Origin: Kiritimatiellia bacterium
GTDB lineage: Bacteria > Verrucomicrobiota > Kiritimatiellia > RFP12 > UBA1067
Direction of reading: 5' to 3'
NCBI GenBank assembly: GCA_017544725.1
Contig: JAFYDR010000346.1
Coordinates: forward strand, 1 to 33,435
Length of the DNA: 33,435 bases
Both the position numbers and the translations under genes were made by a program. Positions 26,263 to 33,435 of this stretch are shown one piece after another (the stretch's first letter is position 1; every line of letters begins with the position of its first letter). Below the pieces are notes generated by a model. It was not told where the DNA came from. It made no database searches and saw only the letters and a program-made list of their open reading frames with translations.

Positions 26263-26429
26263 CTTCATTCATCATTTTTCATTCTTCATTCCGAACGAAG
26301 TGAGGCTCGGGGACGTTGCCCTTTCCGAGGTTGCGTTCTGTGCGCGGGCATATTATGCCGCCCATGTCCTCCGCGTGAAGAAACGGCGGTGCCCGCTGGC
26401 ATGACAAACGACAAAAAGTAAATCCATTC

Positions 26430-26458
26430 TTGCATGGTCAGGTTCTGTTTGGTAGAAT
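26430..26458 (+). promoter_or_regulatory. Candidate promoter of the giant beta-repeat protein
   Basis: TTGCAT (26430-26435) and TAGAAT (26453-26458, five of six consensus positions) are spaced by 17 bases. The start codon at 26546 is about 80 bases further, after a leader containing GCGGGTTCCGCG and the ribosome site AAGGAG. Confidence 0.5.
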
Positions 26459-26545
26459 ATGCCCGTACTTTAGAAATGCGCGGGTTCCGCGTGTCCCTCG
26501 GGAGGATGGTTTTCCAGAGGGAGTGCCTATGGTAAGGAGAGACAA

Positions 26546-29500
26546 ATGAAACGTGTATCCTCTTTTGCGTGTGTGTATTTGTTTATGACGTGTTTGGCGT
26601 TGCCGTTCGCTTCGCTGGCTGACGGCCTTGTCCTGACTTGGAACGGCGCACGTGGCGCGGCGTGGGATGATTCGTCCACCGCGAACTGGTTGGACAACGG
26701 GAACAACGCCGTCGCTTGGACGGATGGCGCGACCGCCGTCTTTCCCGCTGGGGCTTTCGTTGAGATCAAGGGAACGGTAAAGCCTACCTCGATCATGTTC
26801 AGCGGCGATGGTGCGACACTTGCCGGTTCTGGGCGCATTCTGCTCTCGAACTCGGTCTCCGGTAACGTCGGAACGACGAACTCGATCACCGCGCTTGTAG
26901 TGGGTGACGCCTCGTTCGAGAAACTCGGTGCTGGCACGCTGGCGGTCTCCTTCGCGAAAGGTGCGGTTGAGGTCAAGGAAGGCGCGCTATTGTTGGCTGG
27001 TTCTCGCTGTGCGAATTTGCGCGTATCGGCAGCTTCCGGTGCGACGGTCGAGTTGCTGGGCGAGGCGGCAAGTACCGGCAATCTGTTGGGCAACGGCTCC
27101 TTCGAGGATACGATCATTGACGCTGCGGGCAACGGCTACCCCTACATGAATGGGACAGTCTGCGGGGCTGGGGAGATTGATAAGGAAGGAACAGCCCTCG
27201 CTCCGTGGAAGGTCTCCGACTTGGTGGTGAATGCGAACAACACGGGCATCAAAACCTGGTGCGGAGCTGCCAACATCGTTGGTACGGGAATCCCGGACGG
27301 CAACCAGCTGTGCATCCTCCAGCGCTTCGGTTCCATCATGCAGGAGGTTTCCGTCGCCGATGCGGGATGGTATGACCTCGCCTTCATTTACTACAAACGT
27401 GGGAACGGTTTTTGGGATCACCGCATCAACATTACGGTCGATGACGTGGCGGTCGCCACATTGCTCTCCAACATGATTCAGCCGTATTGGGTTTATTTCT
27501 CCTCCGGTCTGATTTGGCTCCCTGCTGGTACCCATACCGTGCGTCTCACCGGCGACGGCTGGATGCGCGATGTTGCCACCTTTGTCGATGACGTTCGGCT
27601 TTCTCCCGTTCAGGCGGGTGGCGTGTGCCGTAACCTCACAGGACCGGGTGCTGCGCTTACGGCGGTATCCGGCGCGTCGATCGTCAACTCCTTCGCGGGT
27701 TCGGTGTCGGTGGCGACGCTGGACGTTGCGGCTGCGACGGTCACCGGTACCGGGACGCTGGCGCAGAACGCCAACGTAAAGGTCGCCAACGCCGTTTCCG
27801 GAAACTGGTCATCCGCCGCGCTCTGGGCGGACGGAAGCGCCCTTGTCGCAGGTGGCAGCACGACGGCTGCGCTCGCCTTCCCGTCCCTGGCCGGGTTGGC
27901 GTGGAACAACGACCTCGCGGGAGCCTATCTCTTCAACAGCCTGTGGTTCGGCGGTGTCGCCTCCGGCGAGACGGCGACGCTCTCGGGCAACGAAATCTCC
28001 AGCCGCCGCGACGGTTCCTATCACGATTACCTCTATCAGGATACGCCGGGAACGGTGACGATCGAATCTCCTGTGACCGTGAACTCCAACCTGCTGGTGG
28101 AGACGGAAGGCAATCTGACGTTTGCCGGGACGTTGAATCCCGCCCTCAGCGAAGGTGCCGCCATCGAGAAGATCGGCGGGGGCACATTGACGATCATCGG
28201 TGCGGTGACAAACTTCGAACACATGTATGTGATGGACGGTACGGTCGAGATGAAGACGGTGCCGGCTAATACATTGCACTATCGTTTGAGGGCACCGACG
28301 AATAGTTCCGTCGCTCTTTATTTCAACATCGAAGAGGACCGTGTCTCCTCTGCGCGCTATGTGGACGTCTTTGGCGAGGGTTTGTCGGTTGTCGGGATAC
28401 GGACCGGTGTCGGACGCACGATGCAGTTCACCGGTGCACTCAACTGTTACTCCCCGCTGGTACAGGTGGATGTCGGCGAAGGGGATACGCTGGAGTACGA
28501 CAAGATCGTTCAGGCAACCTATCGTCTGCCATACTCATGTACCAGCATTCTCAAGACGGGACCGGGCGTGTTCCAAGTCAGGAACGCGGGTTCCATGCCG
28601 AGCACGACAAACGCCTATACTGAAGGTGTGATCGGTTCCATTTTCGGCGGCATCACCGTGCGCGAAGGATTCGTTCGTTTCGGCGCCGATGACTTCAGCT
28701 ACAATGAGACGGGACTTGCCAACATCTACACCGGTACAAAATTCCCTGTCAATCGCGACGGTTCGCTCGGTCACGATACGAGCATTCCTCTGATGCTCGG
28801 CGATCCGCTGACGCCTGTGGATGCAGTCGTCGGTGTCGGTTCTTATATCAGCACTCCCTGCTCGACGCGTACATACATTGCCACGCCCTATCCGGCGGAG
28901 GTGATCATTCACGCCGTCACGAACGGTGTCTATCACTTGGGTACGGTTGTCTTGCAACGTAGCGATCTCACGCTTGGCGGTCCGGACGGCGATGTCGCCG
29001 ATGTGGATGTCCTGCTGACGAACGTGGAGCTGGACGGCGTTCCCTCCGCCACCATCACCCGTTCCGGCAATGTCCGTACCATCCTGAATGCCGCTACCTA
29101 TCCCGCCGGACTGACGCTCGTCTCTGACCGGATGCTGGAGGTTGGTTTCCGTCACTCGCTCGCCGTCTCCATCGGCGCACTCTCGCTCTCCGGTAGTTGG
29201 CAGCTCAGCTTCGATACTTCGGGTTGCGACAACATCACCGCTGGGAATCTCACCCTCGGTGCCACTGCCGTCTCGCTTTGGGATGACGTGAACGGATGCG
29301 CCTTCGCCGAGTCTGGCACCTACACCATCCTCCGCTACACCACGCTGACGGGTGATGTCTCCTCGCTCTCCGTCGCCGACGAATCGAAGATTGCCGGTTA
29401 CAGCTACGCCTTTGCGGACGATGGCAACGGCACGATTACGCTGACGATCACCTCGGGTGATGACAATCCGGTTTACACTTGGATCAACACGACCGGCGGC

Positions 29501-32500
29501 ACGTGGGGCGATGCTGCAAACTGGGATCACACCATGGCTCCGAATGCCAATACCGCGATCGCGAACTTCGGTAACGCCGCACAGGCAAACGCCACCGTTA
29601 CCCTCGCGGCAGACCCGACGATCAATGCCATCTCCTTCTACAACAGCCACAGTTACACCCTCACGGGAAGCACCATCCTCTTCGATGGAATCGATCCCTA
29701 CATCTTCGCCTCCGCCGGCGACCACGAGATCGCGAGTGCGGTAGAGAACCGCACGGCGACGCCGCTCTCCGTGCAGAGCACGGCAGAAGGTAGTGTCCGA
29801 TTCTCCGGCGACGTGACCTCCGATCTCGCCGTCGAGCGCGGTAGCGTCACCTTCGCGCAGGGTGTGGATATCACAGGCGATGTTACCGTCACCGGCGCGA
29901 CGCTCACCGTCGAGTCGAACGTGGATATCTCCGGTACCGCCACGCTGGGTCAGAACGCCAAGCTGGTGGCGAATGACGGCGCGTCCATCGCGCGGTTCGT
30001 TAACACCGACAAGTCTGCCGAGATCGTCGCGAACGGCACGTTGACGGTTGGCGGCGACACCGCTACCTACGGCGGTAAGATCAGCGGCGCTGGTCCGCTC
30101 GTCAAGACCGGATCCTCCACGGTTACGCTAAACGGTGATTCCATTGCCTACACAGGCGACACCTACGTCAATGCCGGTTCGCTGGCTCTTGGAGTGGCGA
30201 TGCTTCCAAGCGTGACGCACATCGCCTCTGGTGCGTCGCTCAAGGCCTCCGGCGTCAACTCCGGTATGACAGGCGACTACTACGGTTTCTACAATCAGAA
30301 CTCGCAGAACGAGTACATGATGTATGTCTTTTCCCGCGACAAGTTTAATGACTTGCTGAAACTTCTCACCTATCGCGGAAAGACCTACATGCCGCTCGCT
30401 ACCAATTTCGCCATCGGCGATTCGCGGGAAAATCCATTCCCCAGCGCCTATGCGGGTGCGAACAACTACTGGGTTGCCGCCTACACGGCCAACCTGATTG
30501 TTCCCGAAACCGGGTTCTACAAGTTCTACACGCAGTGCGATGACGCGGTCATCTTCCAGATTGATGGTTTCAAGGTGTTCTCTTCGGAATCATGCAAGAA
30601 CTCCTACGGCGGATGTTACCTGACGAAGGGAATTCACTATCTCTATCTGGGACTCTTTGAGATTTCGGGGAACGCCTATGTCTCGCTCTTCGTCATGCAG
30701 CCGAGCGAGACCGCGTACAAGGCACTGCCCGGCTCGTGGATCATTCCCGACACCGGTGCTTCCGAGATTGCGGGGGCCGGTTCGTTGGCCCCGGACGCCG
30801 ACACGGTTGTCTCCGTTGCTCAGGCAACAGGTTTCAACTGCGGGTTCTCTGGTTCGATTGACGGTCAGCCTGGCGGCATGGTGCAGAAGACCGGCGACGG
30901 TACGATCATTGCACGGTATGCCAGCGGCGATGTCGCCGCGAAGGGCGGTACGCTCTCCCTCTACGGCAACACTGCCTTCGACACGGTGCGTACTTCCGAC
31001 GACAGCACGGTGCACATTGTCGGCGGTACAATCCAAAACCTGTTCGGTGACGGCCACGTAGCCTTCGGCAGTTACGTCTATACCATTCCGCGTATCAACG
31101 GCGATGCGGATAGCGGCTTCTCCACCAACAAGACCTACACGCACCTCGTGAACTTCCCGCTGGGGAGTCAGGCTCCCACGATCAACGGCGTGACCGTCAA
31201 CAACACGGGATCCTGGTCTTGGGGCGGAACGGCACCGGGTACCGCGTGGGGTAGCGACGGCGGTTCGACAGCCACAGGTCTCGCTCGTCTGGTCTATCGT
31301 TTCAATTACGGCAGCGCAGACTTCTCCGTAAACCTCTCCGGATTGACGTCGGGCAAGCTCTATGACCTACGTCTCTACTTCCGGAACTTCGCGACAAACA
31401 ACCGCCAAGTCATGTTTGTGTTCTCCCGTAGTGGTAAAGAGATCGGAAGAGTCAATTGGAATCCAGATCGCGACGAGAACGGAACTGGGCGTCCCTACAC
31501 CTCCGTCGGTTGCCGCTATCTCGCCGATTCGAGCGGTGCGGTGACGGTGCGGGTCATCAGCCTTATCTCCGGTGACAAATGTCACTTCTACGGCTTCTCC
31601 AACGAATTGATTGGCGACGCCCCCGCTACGGCGGAAACCGTCTCCCTCACGCCCGCGAACGGCGTGACCATGCGGCAGACGGGCGGCATCTCTGGTAACG
31701 CCTCGCTTTCGCTCGATGGCGTGGGCACGCAGATCTTCGGCGGTACCAACTCCCTGCCTACGCCGCTTGCGGTGAACGACGGACGTGCGGTGCTGGGGAA
31801 CGGGACTGTCGTGACCGCCGGTGTCGTAGTGGCGAACGGCGCGGTCGTCGAATTGCAGGGTAACGCGACGGTCAACGGTATCTCCGGTGTCGGTTCACTC
31901 TGCCTCGGTCTCGGCGACAGCGATTCATGGGGTGCGCTCCAGTCGGACGGCACCTTCGCCGCGCCGCAATGGCCGCGTCGCGTGAATATCACGGGCGATG
32001 CGGACTGCGGTGTCGCGCCCTTCAAGAAGTACACGCACTTCGTCAACCTCGGTTCTGCCAGCACCACCATTCAACTGGTGAACGAGGTTCCGATCGCTTG
32101 CTCGGATGGCAACGATGCCGCAGTGCTCTATTATGATTTGCACCATGGCGGCACGTTCAGTGGCGTACCGACGAGCGTGCACCGTGGCGGCAATCCGGAT
32201 AACATTGTCATGGACAATTCAAACGCGATCTATAATCTCCTCTACCCCTTCCAGTATTTGGCGGGTACCGTCCAACTCAAGCTCGAAAGACTGACGGAAG
32301 GAAAGACGTACGAGTTCCGTCTTTACATCCGGAACTGGGCTTCCCAGAACCGTACGATCGACCTGTACTACGATGACGGAACGGGCATGACTACGACGCC
32401 CTTTACCTTCAATGAAGACACTGCTCCGGAAGGTTATATTGCCATTCGCTACACGCCCACAGGAAGTACCTTCACGCTCAAGGGGAGCAAACGGGATCAA

Positions 32501-33172
32501 GGCTTCCACGTCTATGCGTTCAGCAACGAAGAAGTCTGCGAGAATGTCCGTACCCTTCACGTCGATTCGGATCAACGCTTCTCCGGTGCCGTCTCCGGCA
32601 ACGGTGAACTCCGCAAGACCGGTACGGGTACTTGGATTTTCTCCGGTACCGGCGTCGCCACCGGTGCGTGGAAGATCGAAGCCGGTGCGATTGCGCTGAA
32701 CAACGCCTCCTCCACCACGGGACCGATCGCGGTGTGCAACGGTGCGACCTTCGGCGGTATCGGTTCTGCTGGCGGTGCGGTTGGTGTTGCCTCCGGTGCG
32801 GCTCTGTGGCTCGGTACGCCAGCGGATACGGGTACGCTCGCGATCGGCGGCGACCTTGCCGTCGCCAGCGGCGCGATCATACAGACGCACTTCGCGCCCG
32901 GCGCGAACAGCACGGTGACGGTGGCAGGTGCGGCGACGCTGCCTAGCACCCTGCTGGTTCAGGTCTTGCCCACGGTATTGGGTACCAAGTTCTCCGGCAA
33001 GTGTGCGCTTGTCACTGCGACCGGAACACTCACCGGACCCGCGGACTTCACCGGTTGGTCGGCTGTCGATGAGTTTGGCAATACGATTCCCGGCGCTCGC
33101 TTCAACTACAGCGACGACGGTCACTCCGTCTTCCTGAACCGTCCGTGCGGCACAATCCTGTTCCTCCGGTAA
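26546..33172 (+). CDS. Giant secreted protein with autotransporter-associated beta-strand repeats and PA14-like domain
   Basis: This is 2208 residues with a signal peptide (1-26, CLALPFASLADG) and AAGGAG six bases before the ATG. Autotransporter-associated repeat motifs (KxGxGTLxxxG...VxxGxLxLG) occur near 123-152, 539-570, 667-715, 1177-1218, 1448-1475 and 2018-2065. The opener W-G-W-NW (30-65) recurs at 977-1010. A jelly-roll-like domain lies at about 185-355 and a PA14-like domain at about 1235-1395 (FYKFYTQCDDAVIFQIDG); PA14 domains often bind carbohydrate. Two paralogous blocks of about 190-215 residues (about 1500-1690 and 1785-2000) share GDADxG, KxYTHxVN, LYDLRLYFRN or YEFRLYIRN, and HFYGFSNE or HVYAFSNE. 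The C-terminus has no beta-barrel, PEP-CTERM or LPXTG signal. The likely role is a surface or extracellular beta-helix adhesin or glycan binder; function is not shown. Confidence 0.85.
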   Translation: MKRVSSFACVYLFMTCLALPFASLADGLVLTWNGARGAAWDDSSTANWLDNGNNAVAWTDGATAVFPAGAFVEIKGTVKPTSIMFSGDGATLAGSGRILLSNSVSGNVGTTNSITALVVGDASFEKLGAGTLAVSFAKGAVEVKEGALLLAGSRCANLRVSAASGATVELLGEAASTGNLLGNGSFEDTIIDAAGNGYPYMNGTVCGAGEIDKEGTALAPWKVSDLVVNANNTGIKTWCGAANIVGTGIPDGNQLCILQRFGSIMQEVSVADAGWYDLAFIYYKRGNGFWDHRINITVDDVAVATLLSNMIQPYWVYFSSGLIWLPAGTHTVRLTGDGWMRDVATFVDDVRLSPVQAGGVCRNLTGPGAALTAVSGASIVNSFAGSVSVATLDVAAATVTGTGTLAQNANVKVANAVSGNWSSAALWADGSALVAGGSTTAALAFPSLAGLAWNNDLAGAYLFNSLWFGGVASGETATLSGNEISSRRDGSYHDYLYQDTPGTVTIESPVTVNSNLLVETEGNLTFAGTLNPALSEGAAIEKIGGGTLTIIGAVTNFEHMYVMDGTVEMKTVPANTLHYRLRAPTNSSVALYFNIEEDRVSSARYVDVFGEGLSVVGIRTGVGRTMQFTGALNCYSPLVQVDVGEGDTLEYDKIVQATYRLPYSCTSILKTGPGVFQVRNAGSMPSTTNAYTEGVIGSIFGGITVREGFVRFGADDFSYNETGLANIYTGTKFPVNRDGSLGHDTSIPLMLGDPLTPVDAVVGVGSYISTPCSTRTYIATPYPAEVIIHAVTNGVYHLGTVVLQRSDLTLGGPDGDVADVDVLLTNVELDGVPSATITRSGNVRTILNAATYPAGLTLVSDRMLEVGFRHSLAVSIGALSLSGSWQLSFDTSGCDNITAGNLTLGATAVSLWDDVNGCAFAESGTYTILRYTTLTGDVSSLSVADESKIAGYSYAFADDGNGTITLTITSGDDNPVYTWINTTGGTWGDAANWDHTMAPNANTAIANFGNAAQANATVTLAADPTINAISFYNSHSYTLTGSTILFDGIDPYIFASAGDHEIASAVENRTATPLSVQSTAEGSVRFSGDVTSDLAVERGSVTFAQGVDITGDVTVTGATLTVESNVDISGTATLGQNAKLVANDGASIARFVNTDKSAEIVANGTLTVGGDTATYGGKISGAGPLVKTGSSTVTLNGDSIAYTGDTYVNAGSLALGVAMLPSVTHIASGASLKASGVNSGMTGDYYGFYNQNSQNEYMMYVFSRDKFNDLLKLLTYRGKTYMPLATNFAIGDSRENPFPSAYAGANNYWVAAYTANLIVPETGFYKFYTQCDDAVIFQIDGFKVFSSESCKNSYGGCYLTKGIHYLYLGLFEISGNAYVSLFVMQPSETAYKALPGSWIIPDTGASEIAGAGSLAPDADTVVSVAQATGFNCGFSGSIDGQPGGMVQKTGDGTIIARYASGDVAAKGGTLSLYGNTAFDTVRTSDDSTVHIVGGTIQNLFGDGHVAFGSYVYTIPRINGDADSGFSTNKTYTHLVNFPLGSQAPTINGVTVNNTGSWSWGGTAPGTAWGSDGGSTATGLARLVYRFNYGSADFSVNLSGLTSGKLYDLRLYFRNFATNNRQVMFVFSRSGKEIGRVNWNPDRDENGTGRPYTSVGCRYLADSSGAVTVRVISLISGDKCHFYGFSNELIGDAPATAETVSLTPANGVTMRQTGGISGNASLSLDGVGTQIFGGTNSLPTPLAVNDGRAVLGNGTVVTAGVVVANGAVVELQGNATVNGISGVGSLCLGLGDSDSWGALQSDGTFAAPQWPRRVNITGDADCGVAPFKKYTHFVNLGSASTTIQLVNEVPIACSDGNDAAVLYYDLHHGGTFSGVPTSVHRGGNPDNIVMDNSNAIYNLLYPFQYLAGTVQLKLERLTEGKTYEFRLYIRNWASQNRTIDLYYDDGTGMTTTPFTFNEDTAPEGYIAIRYTPTGSTFTLKGSKRDQGFHVYAFSNEEVCENVRTLHVDSDQRFSGAVSGNGELRKTGTGTWIFSGTGVATGAWKIEAGAIALNNASSTTGPIAVCNGATFGGIGSAGGAVGVASGAALWLGTPADTGTLAIGGDLAVASGAIIQTHFAPGANSTVTVAGAATLPSTLLVQVLPTVLGTKFSGKCALVTATGTLTGPADFTGWSAVDEFGNTIPGARFNYSDDGHSVFLNRPCGTILFLR

Positions 33173-33189
33173 ACGGCGACGGCTGGCGG

Positions 33190-33211
33190 CTGGCGGCGGC
33201 TTCGCCGCCAG
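33190..33211 (+). terminator. Strong hairpin after the giant gene
   Basis: CTGGCGGCG and CGCCGCCAG form a perfect nine-pair stem around GCTT, 18 bases after the stop codon. No T-tract follows. The same stem type recurs in other intergenic regions, so it is both a repeat and a possible transcript end. Confidence 0.5.
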
Positions 33212-33240
33212 CTGGCTAGGCGTGTTAAGCCGGGTAAGCT

Positions 33241-33259
33241 GGGGCGCTTCGCGCCAGCT
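33241..33259. repeat. GGCGC-TTC-GCGCC hairpin module, exact copy of 26064-26082
   Basis: The 19-base core is identical to the centre of the palindrome at 26035-26099, but here it is flanked by GTAAGCT and GAGAAGCGGGG, so the flanks differ while the core is conserved. Confidence 0.75.
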
Positions 33260-33290
33260 GAGAAGCGGGGAAGCTGAGAGGCTGAGAAGC

Positions 33291-33335
33291 GGGGACGATG
33301 GGGACAGTGGGGACAATGGGGACAATGGGGACGGG
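33291..33335. repeat. Five-copy 9-bp tandem repeat GGGGACNNT
   Basis: The consecutive units are GGGGACGAT, GGGGACAGT, GGGGACAAT, GGGGACAAT and GGGGACGGG. A three-unit version (GGGGACGAT, GGAGACAAT, GGGGACGGG) lies at about 12256-12281. In both places the array follows GAGAAGC and precedes a GTTTAG then CGCCAGTCTC stretch. Confidence 0.85.
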
Positions 33336-33372
33336 TGTTTAGCCGCCAGTCTCGCTAGTCCTTTCTGTCACA

Positions 33373-33411
33373 GGCAACGGGGACGTTGCCCCTCCCGCAA
33401 CCCCGTAGGGG
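33373..33411. repeat. GGCAACG hairpin and CCCC-GTA-GGGG hairpin
   Basis: GGCAACG-GGGA-CGTTGCC (33373-33390) is a second full copy of the hairpin at 6684-6703. CCCC-GTA-GGGG (33401-33411) follows and is like the mini-hairpins of the 6723-6803 array. Confidence 0.7.
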
Positions 33412-33435
33412 CGACACAGGCACAGGCGGGGGTGC

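Larger units (their letters stand above)
25757..26429. other. Long intergenic region with several repeat families
   Basis: No gene is supported over about 670 bases. The first half (to about 26010) is AT-rich and carries 9-bp units ACGGAATAC (25801-25827) and CTTTGTGGA (25982-26008) plus a CCAACAACCAACAGCC-like stretch. The second half is GC-richer, with a long palindrome (26035-26099), further GCGTGTTAA units to about 26120, a GGCGGC hairpin (26248-26262) and a GGGGACGTTGCCC half-hairpin (26309-26321). Confidence 0.6.
33173..33435. other. Repeat-dense intergenic tail of the window
   Basis: No gene is supported up to the window end. Almost the whole stretch is made of modules seen elsewhere: a GGCGGC-type hairpin (33190-33211), GCGTGTTAA/GCCGGGTAA units (33221-33238), the GGGGCGCTTCGCGCC core (33241), GCTGAGAAG units, a GGGGACAAT tandem array (33291-33335), a CGCCAGTCTC word (33344-33353) and two small hairpins (33373-33411). 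Confidence 0.6.

Noticed and set aside
25757..26429. Small genes within the long intergenic region
   Set aside because: Short frames exist, but they run through repeat arrays, lack ribosome sites and show no coding-like composition.
28535..29725. 396-codon minus-strand open frame inside the giant beta-repeat gene
   Set aside because: It is antisense to clear repeat motifs; the Val/Gly/Arg-rich translation is typical of a shadow frame.
26546..33172. Classical type V autotransporter
   Set aside because: Passenger-type repeats are present, but the C-terminus has no beta-barrel translocator region.
32219..33325. 368-codon minus-strand open frame reaching into the 3' intergenic repeats
   Set aside because: It is mostly antisense to the giant gene, and its first part translates the GGGGACNNT array as an artificial SPLSPLSP repeat.

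Overview
The window most resembles a chromosome segment from an uncultured PVC-superphylum bacterium, probably Kiritimatiellota/Lentisphaerota-like and gut-associated. This is inference. It rests on the mix of a Tat-exported GH109-type protein, a huge protein with autotransporter-associated beta-strand repeats, DxDxDG calcium-repeat and RHS proteins, DUF1573, and long GC-rich intergenic repeats. There is no rRNA or other taxonomic marker, and I see no tRNA, CRISPR array, insertion sequence or phage gene.

Layout. 1-84 may be the 3' end of a plus-strand gene, convergent with a minus-strand SWIM/SNF2 helicase (152-2863). 3200-6551 (minus) is a tight operon dapA-dapB-folK-kinase: two lysine/diaminopimelate steps, one folate step and a NahK-like sugar kinase. 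6917-7882 (minus) is an exported metallo-beta-lactamase-fold hydrolase. 8264-12216 (plus) is a two-gene glycan unit, a GH109-type Gfo/Idh/MocA protein followed by a large exported glycosidase-like protein with an inserted carbohydrate-binding-like domain, behind a near-consensus promoter. 12470-16716 (minus) holds ftsK and a RodZ-like HTH membrane protein. 17199-25756 (plus) is a chain of overlapping or abutting genes: a membrane-anchored calcium-repeat protein, an 1851-residue TPR/C39-peptidase/RHS fusion with a compositionally foreign C-terminal tail, a small membrane protein placed like an immunity gene, a 65-codon ORF and a DUF1573 protein. 26546-33172 (plus) encodes a 2208-residue secreted beta-repeat protein with a PA14-like domain.

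Genes inside each unit are packed with overlaps or gaps of a few bases. The spaces between units are 250-800 bp and are filled with degenerate repeats. Several unrelated repeat families share a 9-bp register (GCGTGTTAA/GCTGGGTAA, GGGGACAAT, ACGGAATAC, CTTCGTGTG, TTGCCTGTA), and one array of mini-hairpins has an 18-bp (2 x 9) period with stems that differ in sequence but keep pairing.

How the genes may work together: the GH109/glycosidase pair and the sugar kinase fit use of amino-sugar-containing host or dietary glycans. The dap genes feed cell-wall precursor supply, and ftsK plus the RodZ-like protein belong to division and envelope functions. The RHS chain looks like a surface or secreted polymorphic-toxin-like locus. 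The two strongest leads are the RHS/C39 locus and the 9-bp-register intergenic repeats.
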